NCBI GenBank assembly: GCA_003509805.1
Contig: DOMV01000032.1
Coordinates: forward strand, 2,115 to 9,262
Direction: 5' to 3'
DNA length: 7,148 nt
DNA from: Planctomycetaceae bacterium
GTDB lineage: Bacteria; Planctomycetota; Planctomycetia; Pirellulales; Thermoguttaceae
Below the pieces are notes generated by a model, which searched no databases, was not told where the DNA came from, and saw only the letters and a program-made list of their open reading frames with translations. Below, in pieces: positions 1-5,424 of this stretch. Both the position numbers and the translations under genes were made by a program. How positions within the stretch are numbered: the first letter of the stretch is position 1; the number at the start of each line of letters is the position of its first letter.

Positions 1-91
1 CGTTTATGTCATTGTACAAACAGCGGTTAGGGACGAGTGAGTGCGGCAGACAGGCTTGGCCGAATGTCCGTTTTCATCGCGCTTCCGGTAT
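1..91 (-). repeat. Dispersed intergenic repeat, copy A (left edge, truncated by the window)
   Basis: Read on the minus strand from 91 down to 1, this segment aligns without gaps to the repeats at 2107-2226 and 7033-7138. By hand count the first 62 bases (91 to 30) match copy B at 50 positions and copy C at 52. The end (TACAATGACATAAACG) matches copy B, which then continues with a 13-base block also present in copy C; here that block would lie beyond the window edge. It contains the palindrome TTGTACAA at 12-19. Its 5' boundary reads TATCCA on the plus strand, where copies B and C have TATAAT and TATATT, so the -10-like hexamer seems degraded. No gene starts downstream of that side. Confidence 0.85.
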
Positions 92-125
92 CCATCGCCG
101 TCGCGATCCCCGAAAAACCCTCGAT

Positions 126-247
126 CTGTCGACAAAACTGCCGACAGGCAAACCGGGTGATCCAGGAAAATCAAACGACATCGACATCACAGAAGCGGCG
201 ACAATGTCAGTCGCGAGCCCGCACAGAGACCACCTGTCGACAAAACT
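126..247. repeat. Pair of 14-bp direct repeats in the left intergenic region
   Basis: CTGTCGACAAAACT occurs at 126-139 and again at 234-247, 108 bp apart, and each copy contains the palindrome TGTCGACA. The first copy is followed by CCGACAG (141-147), which could pair with CTGTCG in a small 6-bp hairpin. The repeats lie between repeat copy A and the 3' end of the lipoprotein gene. Regulator operators or remnants of an element boundary are both possible. The rest of 92-305 shows no convincing gene, RNA or terminator. Confidence 0.5.
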
Positions 248-305
248 CCACGCTAAACCAAGAAATTCTAGCGGAATTTGCGACTTTTGCAATCGGGAAG
301 TGCCG

Positions 306-331
306 TTTTTTCAGAAAAAAGCCGTTTTTTT
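306..331 (-). terminator. Alternating T/A runs after the lipoprotein gene, weak candidate terminator
   Basis: Just past the lipoprotein stop codon, six T (306-311), six A (315-320) and seven T (325-331) alternate. They are separated by CAG and GCCG. The A run can pair with either T run, giving a 6-bp all-A/T stem. There is no G/C stem, so this is a poor intrinsic terminator. It is listed because it is the only structure close to the 3' end of that transcript. Confidence 0.2.
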
Positions 332-340
332 ACCGAATTT

Positions 341-889
341 TCACTTTCCAGGTCGTTTCACCTTGAACATTTTTTCCACTTCCGATTCTCCCGGATCGTA
401 AATATATTCAGCCCCTTCCGGCAGTTCGGGAAGCGCGATCGCGTTGGGAATGAGAATGTCTTGCTTAAACGCGTCAAATGTCGCCGGGGGCCGGTTGTCA
501 TTCGCCGCTTTGTAAAGAGTAAGCGCATGCGGAATCTGGATGCGAAAAGCGACCATTTCCTTGGCTGCGAAAAGACTTGCGACCGGCGTGGTGATGAAAT
601 CGGCCGGACCACCGGTCGATTCGTAACGGCCCTTTTTTCCTACTCCCACGTCCGCCGCGACCAGTTCCTCGCCGTGTTGAATGACGACAGGCGAACCGTC
701 GGCGGACTGCGCCGTTTCATGCGTCGGCGCGACAGGTTCCACGGCAGGAGAAACGACGACGGGTTCCGGATCGCCCGTCACCGCAGGATTGCCGGAATAA
801 AGCTCCGGCTGCTTGACGTCACACCCAACCAACCCCGCAAGGGTCACGAGTAGTACCAGCGAAAAAACTCCACGCAACGCTTTTCTCAT
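341..889 (-). CDS. Small envelope lipoprotein, planctomycete-type conserved protein of unknown function
   Basis: This 182-residue protein has a lipoprotein signal peptide: MRK, a hydrophobic stretch at about 8-21, and a lipobox LVGC with Cys23 as the predicted lipidated residue. Asp24 follows, which in Enterobacteria would favour the inner membrane; that rule is untested in planctomycetes. Residues 24-65 form a Pro/Val/Glu-rich linker. A compact C-terminal region (about 80-182) contains VGVGKKGR, FRIQIPHALTLYKA, LPELPEGAEY and YDP. The pattern 'LxLYKA...RPPATFDAF' recalls the post-helix region of GspG-like pseudopilins. I recall similar planctomycete proteins of unknown role but cannot verify this here. 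The ATG at 889 follows GGAGGGAG, a strong ribosome-binding site. It lies 88 bp downstream of the pseudopilin gene with no promoter or terminator that I can see between them, so co-transcription is likely. Confidence 0.85.
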   Translation of the reverse strand: MRKALRGVFSLVLLVTLAGLVGCDVKQPELYSGNPAVTGDPEPVVVSPAVEPVAPTHETAQSADGSPVVIQHGEELVAADVGVGKKGRYESTGGPADFITTPVASLFAAKEMVAFRIQIPHALTLYKAANDNRPPATFDAFKQDILIPNAIALPELPEGAEYIYDPGESEVEKMFKVKRPGK

Positions 890-927
890 GGTCTCCCTCC
901 GTCTTGTCCTTCACTACGGTATCGATC

Positions 928-963
928 CAAACATAAACACCATCTCAAACATGAACACCATCA
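928..963. repeat. 18-bp tandem duplication in the gap between the pseudopilin and lipoprotein genes
   Basis: Positions 928-945 and 946-963 are adjacent copies of an 18-base unit beginning CAAACAT, with 16 of 18 positions identical. On the minus strand they fall in a 15-codon reading frame (961 to 914) that would encode MVFMFEMVFMFGSIP. That frame is probably a by-product of the duplication. The rest of the 88-bp gap holds only the ribosome-binding site of the lipoprotein gene. Confidence 0.6.
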
Positions 964-977
964 AGTCCTATTGAAAA

Positions 978-2057
978 CTACATGGGCGGCGGCATCGGAT
1001 TGGGCGGCATCGCGTCCGGCTGTAGCGGCAACGCCGGGGACATCGGATTAAGTGGATTCGCCCCAGGCAACATCGGGCCGGGCAACATCGGGCCGGGTTG
1101 TGGCAAATTTGGCTGCGATAAAACCGGCTGCACCGGATTCTGTTGCATCGCTCCGAACGGATCCTGCCGGATTCCACCGGGATTCATGGAATCCATCGGA
1201 TTCACGCCGGGCTGCCCCTGCGGATACATCGGATTGGCCGGATTGAGCTGATCGACCGAAGCAACCGTGGCCGGGTTCCAGTTGCGAATATCATCCGCCG
1301 TATCTTCCGTCGGCCCGTCCGACCAGATCGCCGGCTTGTTTTCTCCCGTGAGCGGATTGACGCCGTTGACGGGAGCATACACGTAATGGTACGGGCGCCC
1401 CCAGGGATCAAGCGGAATTTCGCCCTTGTCGGATTCGAAATAAGGGGTTGCGCGTTTGACAAGGGGCGAATAAAGCTGTGGATTGAATGTGGTCTGCTGC
1501 CAGTTCGACATCCCGGGCACACCTGCCCCCATCGGCCCGCTCATCGCGCCGCCCATTGTTCCCGGGATGGCAAACGGATCGACCGCGGGCGTGCCTCCCG
1601 GCGTCATGCCGCCCGGATCGGCCATCGGATCCATCGGGTTCGCGGAATTCAACAGGGACGTTCCAAGCGGATCCGCCCCGACGGCGACCGGATTCATGCC
1701 GTTTGGGTTCATGGCGTCTGGGTTCAAACCGCCCGGATACATGCCGCCCGGATTCATGGGATCGACGGCTCCCGCCGCCATGCCCGGAGAAAGGGTCGTC
1801 GTTACGGCGTTCCGCTCGTTGTTCGGAATGAAGATGAGCGCATTCAAACCTTGTTCCGTACTCGGGTAGGTTCCCTTCTCCAACTGGTATTGTTCCAGGG
1901 CGGTCTTGAAATTCCCGATTTGAATCTCCGCCTGGGATCGATAGGCTTTGGTGATCCTCCCCCGAATCGTCGTCGCGAGAATCGCGAACAAGGCGACAAG
2001 GATAAGAAGGACGGCGAGCAATTCAAGCAACGTAAAAGCGGTAAATTGTTTCTGCAT
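978..2057 (-). CDS. gspG: GspG-family type II secretion pseudopilin with long Pro/Met/Asn/Gly insertions
   Basis: This 359-residue protein starts with a class III (prepilin peptidase) signal: short leader MQKQFTA, then FTLLELLAVLL with Glu at +5 and a hydrophobic helix to about residue 31. The -1 residue is Ala7 instead of the usual Gly. Residues 40-76 match the GspG helix end (ALEQYQLEKGTYPSTEQGL). Residues 186-260 match the GspG C-terminal fold (SPLVKRATPYF, PLDPWGRPYHYVYAP, SDGPTEDTADDIRNW), whose acidic loop binds calcium in classical GspG. Between them lies a low-complexity insertion (about 80-185) rich in MNPGG-like pentads. A second such segment forms the C-terminal tail (about 261-359). 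Typical GspG proteins are about 140 residues, so the excess is these two segments. The expected role is the major pseudopilin of a T2SS-like fibre at the inner membrane. No gsp partners are in the window, and another pilin-like role is possible. The ribosome-binding site is weak (GAG before ATG). Confidence 0.88.
   Translation of the reverse strand: MQKQFTAFTLLELLAVLLILVALFAILATTIRGRITKAYRSQAEIQIGNFKTALEQYQLEKGTYPSTEQGLNALIFIPNNERNAVTTTLSPGMAAGAVDPMNPGGMYPGGLNPDAMNPNGMNPVAVGADPLGTSLLNSANPMDPMADPGGMTPGGTPAVDPFAIPGTMGGAMSGPMGAGVPGMSNWQQTTFNPQLYSPLVKRATPYFESDKGEIPLDPWGRPYHYVYAPVNGVNPLTGENKPAIWSDGPTEDTADDIRNWNPATVASVDQLNPANPMYPQGQPGVNPMDSMNPGGIRQDPFGAMQQNPVQPVLSQPNLPQPGPMLPGPMLPGANPLNPMSPALPLQPDAMPPNPMPPPM
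1066..1095. repeat. Perfect 15-bp tandem repeat, two units, in the tail of the GspG-like gene
   Basis: GGCAACATCGGGCCG occurs at 1066-1080 and immediately again at 1081-1095. On the minus strand it encodes the repeated pentad LPGPM near residues 325-333. Its length is a multiple of three, so gain or loss of a unit would keep the frame. Exact identity suggests recent duplication. Confidence 0.85.
1691..1765. repeat. Five degenerate 15-bp tandem units in the central insertion of the GspG-like gene
   Basis: Units at 1691-1705, 1706-1720, 1721-1735, 1736-1750 and 1751-1765 share the plus-strand pattern G(A/G)TTCATGCCGCCCG. On the minus strand they encode the pentads MNPGG, MYPGG, LNPDA, MNPNG and MNP at about residues 100-123. 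Related but more diverged units continue on both sides. This looks like a coding minisatellite built by in-frame slippage. Confidence 0.75.
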
Positions 2058-2103
2058 GACAAGCTCGTATAAACCGGTCGCTTGCGGCGCCGTGGTGATT
2101 TTG

Positions 2104-2132
2104 ATTATACTGGAAACGCGATGAAAACGAAC
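2104..2132 (-). promoter_or_regulatory. Predicted promoter of the GspG-like gene, overlapping repeat copy B
   Basis: On the minus strand a perfect TATAAT (2104-2109) lies about 47 bp upstream of the ATG at 2057, giving a leader of about 40 nt. The hexamer 17 bp upstream (2127-2132, GTTCGT) does not resemble TTGACA, so the -35 part is weak. The same arrangement recurs before rpoN. The -10 straddles the start of repeat copy B, whose sequence would therefore supply the upstream half of this promoter. Confidence 0.55.
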
Positions 2133-2226
2133 ATTCGGTCAAGTCCGCCGGCCGCACTCGCCCGCCTCCGACTTCCGTTGGTACAATGACATTGGCACAA
2201 TGACATAAACGGATCGTTCGAGCGGC
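2107..2226 (+). repeat. Dispersed intergenic repeat, copy B (complete)
   Basis: This copy fills half of the 240-bp gap between the purA stop codon and the GspG-like start codon. It starts at ATACTGGAAACGCGATG and ends with the 13-mer TCGTTCGAGCGGC (2214-2226), which is identical in copy C (7126-7138). It is exactly 14 bp longer than copy C. The extra length is a tandem duplication: GGTACAATGACATT (2180-2193) followed by GGCACAATGACATA (2194-2207). Read rightward, the element ends in TACAAT (2182-2187), a -10-like hexamer without a good -35. The rest of the gap (2227-2297) has no clear hairpin or terminator for purA. Confidence 0.85.
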
Positions 2227-2297
2227 GGACAATGGTGCGAAGGATGGTGCGCGGGAGGATTGTCATGCCGTTGACGGTCTACACCGAAGACGGCGTA

Positions 2298-3611
2298 TCA
2301 ACCTTGAACGCGGATCGTTTGCACCCGGTCCGGCCCGACGGAAACGATCTCGACGGGTCGGCCCAGCAGTTCTCCGAGCCGTTTGACGTAATTGACGGCC
2401 TCTTTCGGCAACTCCGCAAAGGACCGGGCGCCGGTGATATCTTCTTTCCATCCGGGCAGCGACTCGTATACCGGTTCGACGTTGCGCAAGTCCTCGATCA
2501 TGGAGGGAAAACGGTCGGAAACGACGCCGTCGAGCTTATATCCGGTGCATATCTTCAGTTCATCGATCCCGGAAAGCACGTCGAGCAACATCACGCAAAG
2601 GACGTCGACTCCGCCGAGTCTCGCCGAATAGCGGGCGGCGACGGCATCGAACCAGCCGCAGCGGCGGGGACGCTTCGTCACCGTCCCGTACTCATTCCCC
2701 TGTTCGCGGATCCGACTGCCGATTTCATTGTCCTGTTCGGTGGGAAACGGTCCGCCTCCCACCCGGGTCGTGTACGCCTTGACGACCCCGTACATTTTCC
2801 TGACGAATCGCGAAGGAACCCCGCTCCCGGCGGCGACGCCGAGACCGCTGCTGTTGCTGCTCGTAACATAGGGAAAGGTGCCGTGATCGATATCGAGCAA
2901 CGACCCCTGGGCCCCTTCGAAAAGAATGCGCCGGTCCTGATCGACCGCATCAAGCAGGTACGCGTTCGTGTCGCTCGCGAACGGGCGGAGTTTTTTCGCG
3001 TAGACGGCATATTCCGCGTGAATTTTATCGGCATTCAGGTCGGCATCCCAACCGGCCAAACCCATGCTGCTGTCGAGTTCGTCGAACAGGCCGCGGAAAA
3101 TCCGGTTTTTCACGTCCACGATCGTCTTGATCCGGTCGTGCAGATCGCTTCGAAACAGGTCGCCGAACCGGATGGCGAGCGAACGGCCGACTTTGTCCCG
3201 GTAGCACGGCCCGATGCCCCGCATCGTCGTCCCGATCGGTTCGCCGCCGGCGATGTTGTTGTACAGGCGATCTTCCGCGGAATGCCAAGGGAAAATCACA
3301 TGGGCGCGATCGCTGATCGTCAGGTTGTCCTCGATCCGCACTCCTTGTACGCGCAGCCTGTCGATCTCTTCGAGAATCGCCCCGGGATTCAGGACGACGC
3401 CGGCGGCGACGACGCAACGGACGTGATCGCGGAAAATGCCGCTCGGGATCAGCGACAGTTTGAATTTCCGGCCGTCTTTGACAACGGTATGACCGGCGTT
3501 GGCGCCGCCCTGATAACGGACGACGATTTCATGATGTTCGGTAAGCAGATCGACGATCTTCCCTTTAGCTTCGTCTCCCCATTGGAGACCGATGACACAG
3601 GTACCTGGCAC
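2298..3611 (-). CDS. purA: Adenylosuccinate synthetase
   Basis: PurA catalyses the GTP-dependent joining of aspartate to IMP to give adenylosuccinate, the first committed step from IMP to AMP, in the cytoplasm. The 437-residue length is normal for the family. Landmarks in order: QWGDEAKGK (10-18) with catalytic Asp13; VRYQGGANAGHT (31-42) with catalytic His41; GTTMRGIGPCYRDKVGR (127-143); FEGAQGSLLDIDHGTFPYVTSS (231-252); the substrate loop GTVTKRPRRCGW (309-320); and VGPDR (425-429) of the guanine-binding site. The loop carries Lys313 where I expect Gly (TTGR), and Ala15 replaces the Gly of WGDEGKGK. The start codon is GTG at 3611, preceded by GAGG with a 6-nt spacing. No other purine genes are adjacent and the gene seems to have its own promoter. 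Confidence 0.97.
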   Translation of the reverse strand: MPGTCVIGLQWGDEAKGKIVDLLTEHHEIVVRYQGGANAGHTVVKDGRKFKLSLIPSGIFRDHVRCVVAAGVVLNPGAILEEIDRLRVQGVRIEDNLTISDRAHVIFPWHSAEDRLYNNIAGGEPIGTTMRGIGPCYRDKVGRSLAIRFGDLFRSDLHDRIKTIVDVKNRIFRGLFDELDSSMGLAGWDADLNADKIHAEYAVYAKKLRPFASDTNAYLLDAVDQDRRILFEGAQGSLLDIDHGTFPYVTSSNSSGLGVAAGSGVPSRFVRKMYGVVKAYTTRVGGGPFPTEQDNEIGSRIREQGNEYGTVTKRPRRCGWFDAVAARYSARLGGVDVLCVMLLDVLSGIDELKICTGYKLDGVVSDRFPSMIEDLRNVEPVYESLPGWKEDITGARSFAELPKEAVNYVKRLGELLGRPVEIVSVGPDRVQTIRVQG

Positions 3612-3659
3612 GATTAACCTCGAAAAACAGGGGGACGATAAAAAACGGACAACCCCGTC

Positions 3660-3688
3660 ATTGTACCGCCGGGCGATTCAAAGCACAA
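3660..3688 (-). promoter_or_regulatory. Predicted sigma70-type promoter of purA
   Basis: On the minus strand, TTGTGC (3683-3688) and TACAAT (3660-3665) are separated by exactly 17 bp. Transcription would start near 3653, leaving a leader of about 40 nt before the GTG. The -10 lies in GGTACAATGAC, an 11-mer also found in repeat copy B at 2180-2190. Confidence 0.6.
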
Positions 3689-3721
3689 CACGCGCGGCGA
3701 AAAAAGTTGTTCCGCCAAGAG

Positions 3722-3740
3722 CCGGGAACTGTGTTCCCGG
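3722..3740. other. Perfect 8-bp inverted repeat upstream of the purA promoter
   Basis: CCGGGAAC (3722-3729) and GTTCCCGG (3733-3740) form a perfect stem with a 3-nt loop. No T run follows directly on either strand. It lies between the terminator of the DUF1559 gene and the purA -35 element. A back-up terminator stem or a protein-binding palindrome is possible. Confidence 0.45.
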
Positions 3741-3773
3741 AGTCTATAGTACCCGGAGTATTTTGATCTCCAC

Positions 3774-3811
3774 AAAAAAAAACGGCATTCCGATGGGAAA
3801 CCGGAATGCCG
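3774..3811 (-). terminator. Intrinsic terminator of the DUF1559 gene
   Basis: On the minus strand a perfect 10-bp stem (3802-3811 paired with 3783-3792, sequence CGGCATTCCG) with a 9-nt loop is followed at once by nine T (complement of A 3774-3782). It lies 55 bp after the stop codon of the DUF1559 gene, which fits transcription from the right. It also separates that gene from purA. Confidence 0.92.
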
Positions 3812-3865
3812 CGACTCGTATCGGGTGATGGTCCGATCAAAACGGGACCGTCTATTCAGCACCGA

Positions 3866-5074
3866 CTATTTGGTGCCGTCGCCCGTCACTTCTTCGCGCC
3901 CTGTCGAGCTGCCGAGGGCACCCCAGACGCCGAAGTTCGACTTCCCGGTCGTCACCGTCGACTTTGCACCGGCTGCGCCGTTGTCGATGGTCTCATTCAT
4001 GTAGCGGCAGGAAGCGTCCGCGAAGGAAATCAAGCATCCGCCCGGGTGGTTGCTCGACGCGTTGATGTACAGATAATTATCTGTGGCGCCTTCATCGCTG
4101 GTTTTGGCACTACCGGAACCTTCGTTTGGCTTCCAGACCGTTGAAAAGCCGGTGTAGTACACCGACCCGTCGCACCAGCGGTATCCCGAGCCACCCCTGA
4201 CGGTACCGGTCGTCCAGTTGGCGCCCTTCTTGTTTTCGGCAGGCGGATCCGTAACCGATGCAACGAGTGTCGCCGATCCGGCTACTTCCAGCAACGTTCC
4301 AGAGCGGATCTTCATGTCAGCCGCGCCGGCACCGGTGTTGGAGATGACGCGTTCCCCGAACATGATCGTGTTGCTGGTACCGTCTTTGATGGCCCGAAGC
4401 CCCTTCCATTTGTTGACGGTGAAAACGCCGCGATCTCCGGCATAATACCCGGCCGTAAGCGTCGCCGTTTCCGGTCCTGCCGCACCCATATTAGCGCTAT
4501 GGACGCCTAAATCGCCGTAACAAAAACGATAGCTCGTCCGACCGACCTGGGTTCCGCTGGTTTTGGTGTTTCCATCCGAGGGACAGAGCATCGTGGGGAT
4601 CATCGCCGTGGGCGGTGAGGTGGCGGCATTTGCAGCGACGCCTCCGACGGCGGCCAACACGCCGTAGTCACCGCCGGTGCTGACATCATCCAGATTAAAA
4701 TAGAGCCGGTATTTCGAGACGCTGATCGTATTGAACAGCGCCGTTTGCTCGAAGAAAGGCAACATGCCGATAAATCCACTCAACCGGCTGCCGCCTGTGA
4801 GCGCGTTCGCACCGCCGAAGTTGGCAGCCAAAGTCGTATCGTCACTGAAGTGGTTGAAATGGCCCGCGGCCGGCAGGGCACTCATATTGGTGTCGTGGTA
4901 ATTGTGCGCCGCCAGCGCCATTTGTTTGATCTGGCTTTGACAGGTCATACGGCGAGCGGCCTCGCGGGCGGCCTGGACGGCCGGGAGCAGCAGGGCGACG
5001 AGAACGCCGATGATGGCGATCACGACCAGCAGCTCGACAAGGGTGAACCCTCGAAAAGCGTTCTTCTGCGACAT
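3866..5074 (-). CDS. DUF1559 family protein with prepilin-type N-terminus
   Basis: This 402-residue protein begins with a prepilin signal: MSQKNAFRG, cleaved before FTLVELLVVIAIIGVLVALLLP, with Glu at +5 and a hydrophobic helix to about residue 31. QAAREAARRMTCQSQIKQMALAAHNYHD (34-61), LCPSD (163-167) and DGTSNTIMFGE (231-241) are typical of DUF1559 proteins, which are highly multiplied in planctomycetes. The C-terminal H-x9-DG element is present as NHPGGCLISFADAS, with His343 and Asp353 but Ala354 in place of Gly. WGALGSSTG (384-392) ends the domain. The function is not established; an exported, pilin-like or surface-structure component is inferred. The start at 5074 is chosen because AGGAG lies 8 nt upstream and the prepilin leader follows directly. 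An in-frame upstream start (5182) would add 36 untypical residues. A promoter and a terminator flank it, so it is probably monocistronic. Confidence 0.93.
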   Translation of the reverse strand: MSQKNAFRGFTLVELLVVIAIIGVLVALLLPAVQAAREAARRMTCQSQIKQMALAAHNYHDTNMSALPAAGHFNHFSDDTTLAANFGGANALTGGSRLSGFIGMLPFFEQTALFNTISVSKYRLYFNLDDVSTGGDYGVLAAVGGVAANAATSPPTAMIPTMLCPSDGNTKTSGTQVGRTSYRFCYGDLGVHSANMGAAGPETATLTAGYYAGDRGVFTVNKWKGLRAIKDGTSNTIMFGERVISNTGAGAADMKIRSGTLLEVAGSATLVASVTDPPAENKKGANWTTGTVRGGSGYRWCDGSVYYTGFSTVWKPNEGSGSAKTSDEGATDNYLYINASSNHPGGCLISFADASCRYMNETIDNGAAGAKSTVTTGKSNFGVWGALGSSTGREEVTGDGTK

Positions 5075-5195
5075 GGTTTTTTCTCCTGTCCTTTTTTTTA
5101 CGACAATGTATGACGAAAGTGTCGGGAGACCGGACCGACGAGGCCCGGCCGGGGTGTCGTAATAAACTGTTTGAACAAACATTATTTATGGCGAT

Positions 5196-5212
5196 TCCGC
5201 CGAAACGGCGGA
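5196..5212. other. Hairpin in the DUF1559 leader
   Basis: TCCGCCG (5196-5202) and CGGCGGA (5206-5212) form a perfect 7-bp stem with a 3-nt loop. GCGA and TCGC just outside could extend it if one bulge is allowed. No T run follows, so it is not a standard terminator. It would lie near nucleotides 36-53 of the RNA made from the predicted promoter at 5255-5283. A second small inverted repeat, GTTTGAACAAAC, lies at 5169-5180. Confidence 0.5.
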
Positions 5213-5254
5213 TTTCGCGATACACGCATTGGCGCAAAATCCGGTGCAACCGCC

Positions 5255-5283
5255 ATTCTAAACGGTTTCGTTTGCGATGTCAA
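5255..5283 (-). promoter_or_regulatory. Strong predicted sigma70-type promoter of the DUF1559 gene, with an A/T-rich upstream tract
   Basis: On the minus strand a perfect TTGACA (5278-5283) is followed by exactly 17 bp and TAGAAT (5255-5260). An A/T-rich tract including eight A in a row (minus strand of 5287-5294) lies immediately upstream, like an UP element. Transcription would begin near 5248, giving an unusually long leader of about 170 nt before the ATG at 5074. Confidence 0.8.
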
Positions 5284-5304
5284 CATTTTTTTTGAAAATT
5301 CGCG

Positions 5305-5366
5305 TCCCGGCGGGTACGTCAGAGCCGGGAGTGCAACAACGTGAAGCGACCGGGGGACGGCCCCCG
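5305..5366 (-). terminator. Two G/C-rich hairpins downstream of rpoN, candidate 3' end of its transcript
   Basis: CGGGGG (5351-5356) and CCCCCG (5361-5366) form a 6-bp stem with a 4-nt loop. TCCCGGC (5305-5311) and GCCGGGA (5324-5330) form a 7-bp stem with a 12-nt loop. On the minus strand the second is followed by CGCGAATTTTC, so only a short T run. They lie 59-120 bp past the rpoN stop codon and just upstream of the DUF1559 promoter. Termination of rpoN here is an inference. The rest of 5075-5424 holds no gene that I can support. Confidence 0.3.
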
Positions 5367-5424
5367 TCTGCGCTACGCTCCGTTCCGGGCTTTCATGAGC
5401 ACATCCGGCTACCATTTTGCCGTT

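Noticed and set aside
126..247. The spaced direct repeats as a CRISPR array.
   Set aside because: There are only two 14-bp copies with a 94-bp gap, too short and too far apart for a CRISPR repeat-spacer pattern, and no cas genes are present.
74..292. 72-codon minus-strand frame in the left intergenic region.
   Set aside because: It starts with TTG, has no ribosome-binding site, overlaps repeat copy A and shows no recognisable domain; its internal SFVDR repeat only reflects the 14-bp direct repeat.
1143..2072. Plus-strand open frame opposite the GspG-like gene.
   Set aside because: The Arg/His/Ile-rich repetitive translation mirrors the Met/Asn/Pro/Gly repeats of the real gene on the other strand.
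2121..2189. Short reading frames starting at the shared ATG in each repeat copy (17, 22 and 19 codons in copies A, B and C), sharing a start like M(K/Q)T(D/N)IR and a later AAL.
   Set aside because: Differences between copies fall about equally on first and third codon positions (by hand count A/B 4, 2, 4 and A/C 4, 1, 3 at positions 1, 2, 3). The stop codons differ in place, so there is no sign of selection for a peptide. Nucleotide-level conservation explains the shared frame.
2193..2211. TTGGCAC in copy B as the -24 half of a sigma-54 promoter.
   Set aside because: No GC-containing -12 element lies at the required distance. TTGGCGC...TGC near 5229 also has wrong spacing.
2232..3617. Long plus-strand open frame of 461 codons opposite purA.
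   Set aside because: It is the antisense shadow of a clear purA gene; the translation has no recognisable motif and is rich in Arg, Asp and Pro as expected from codon bias.
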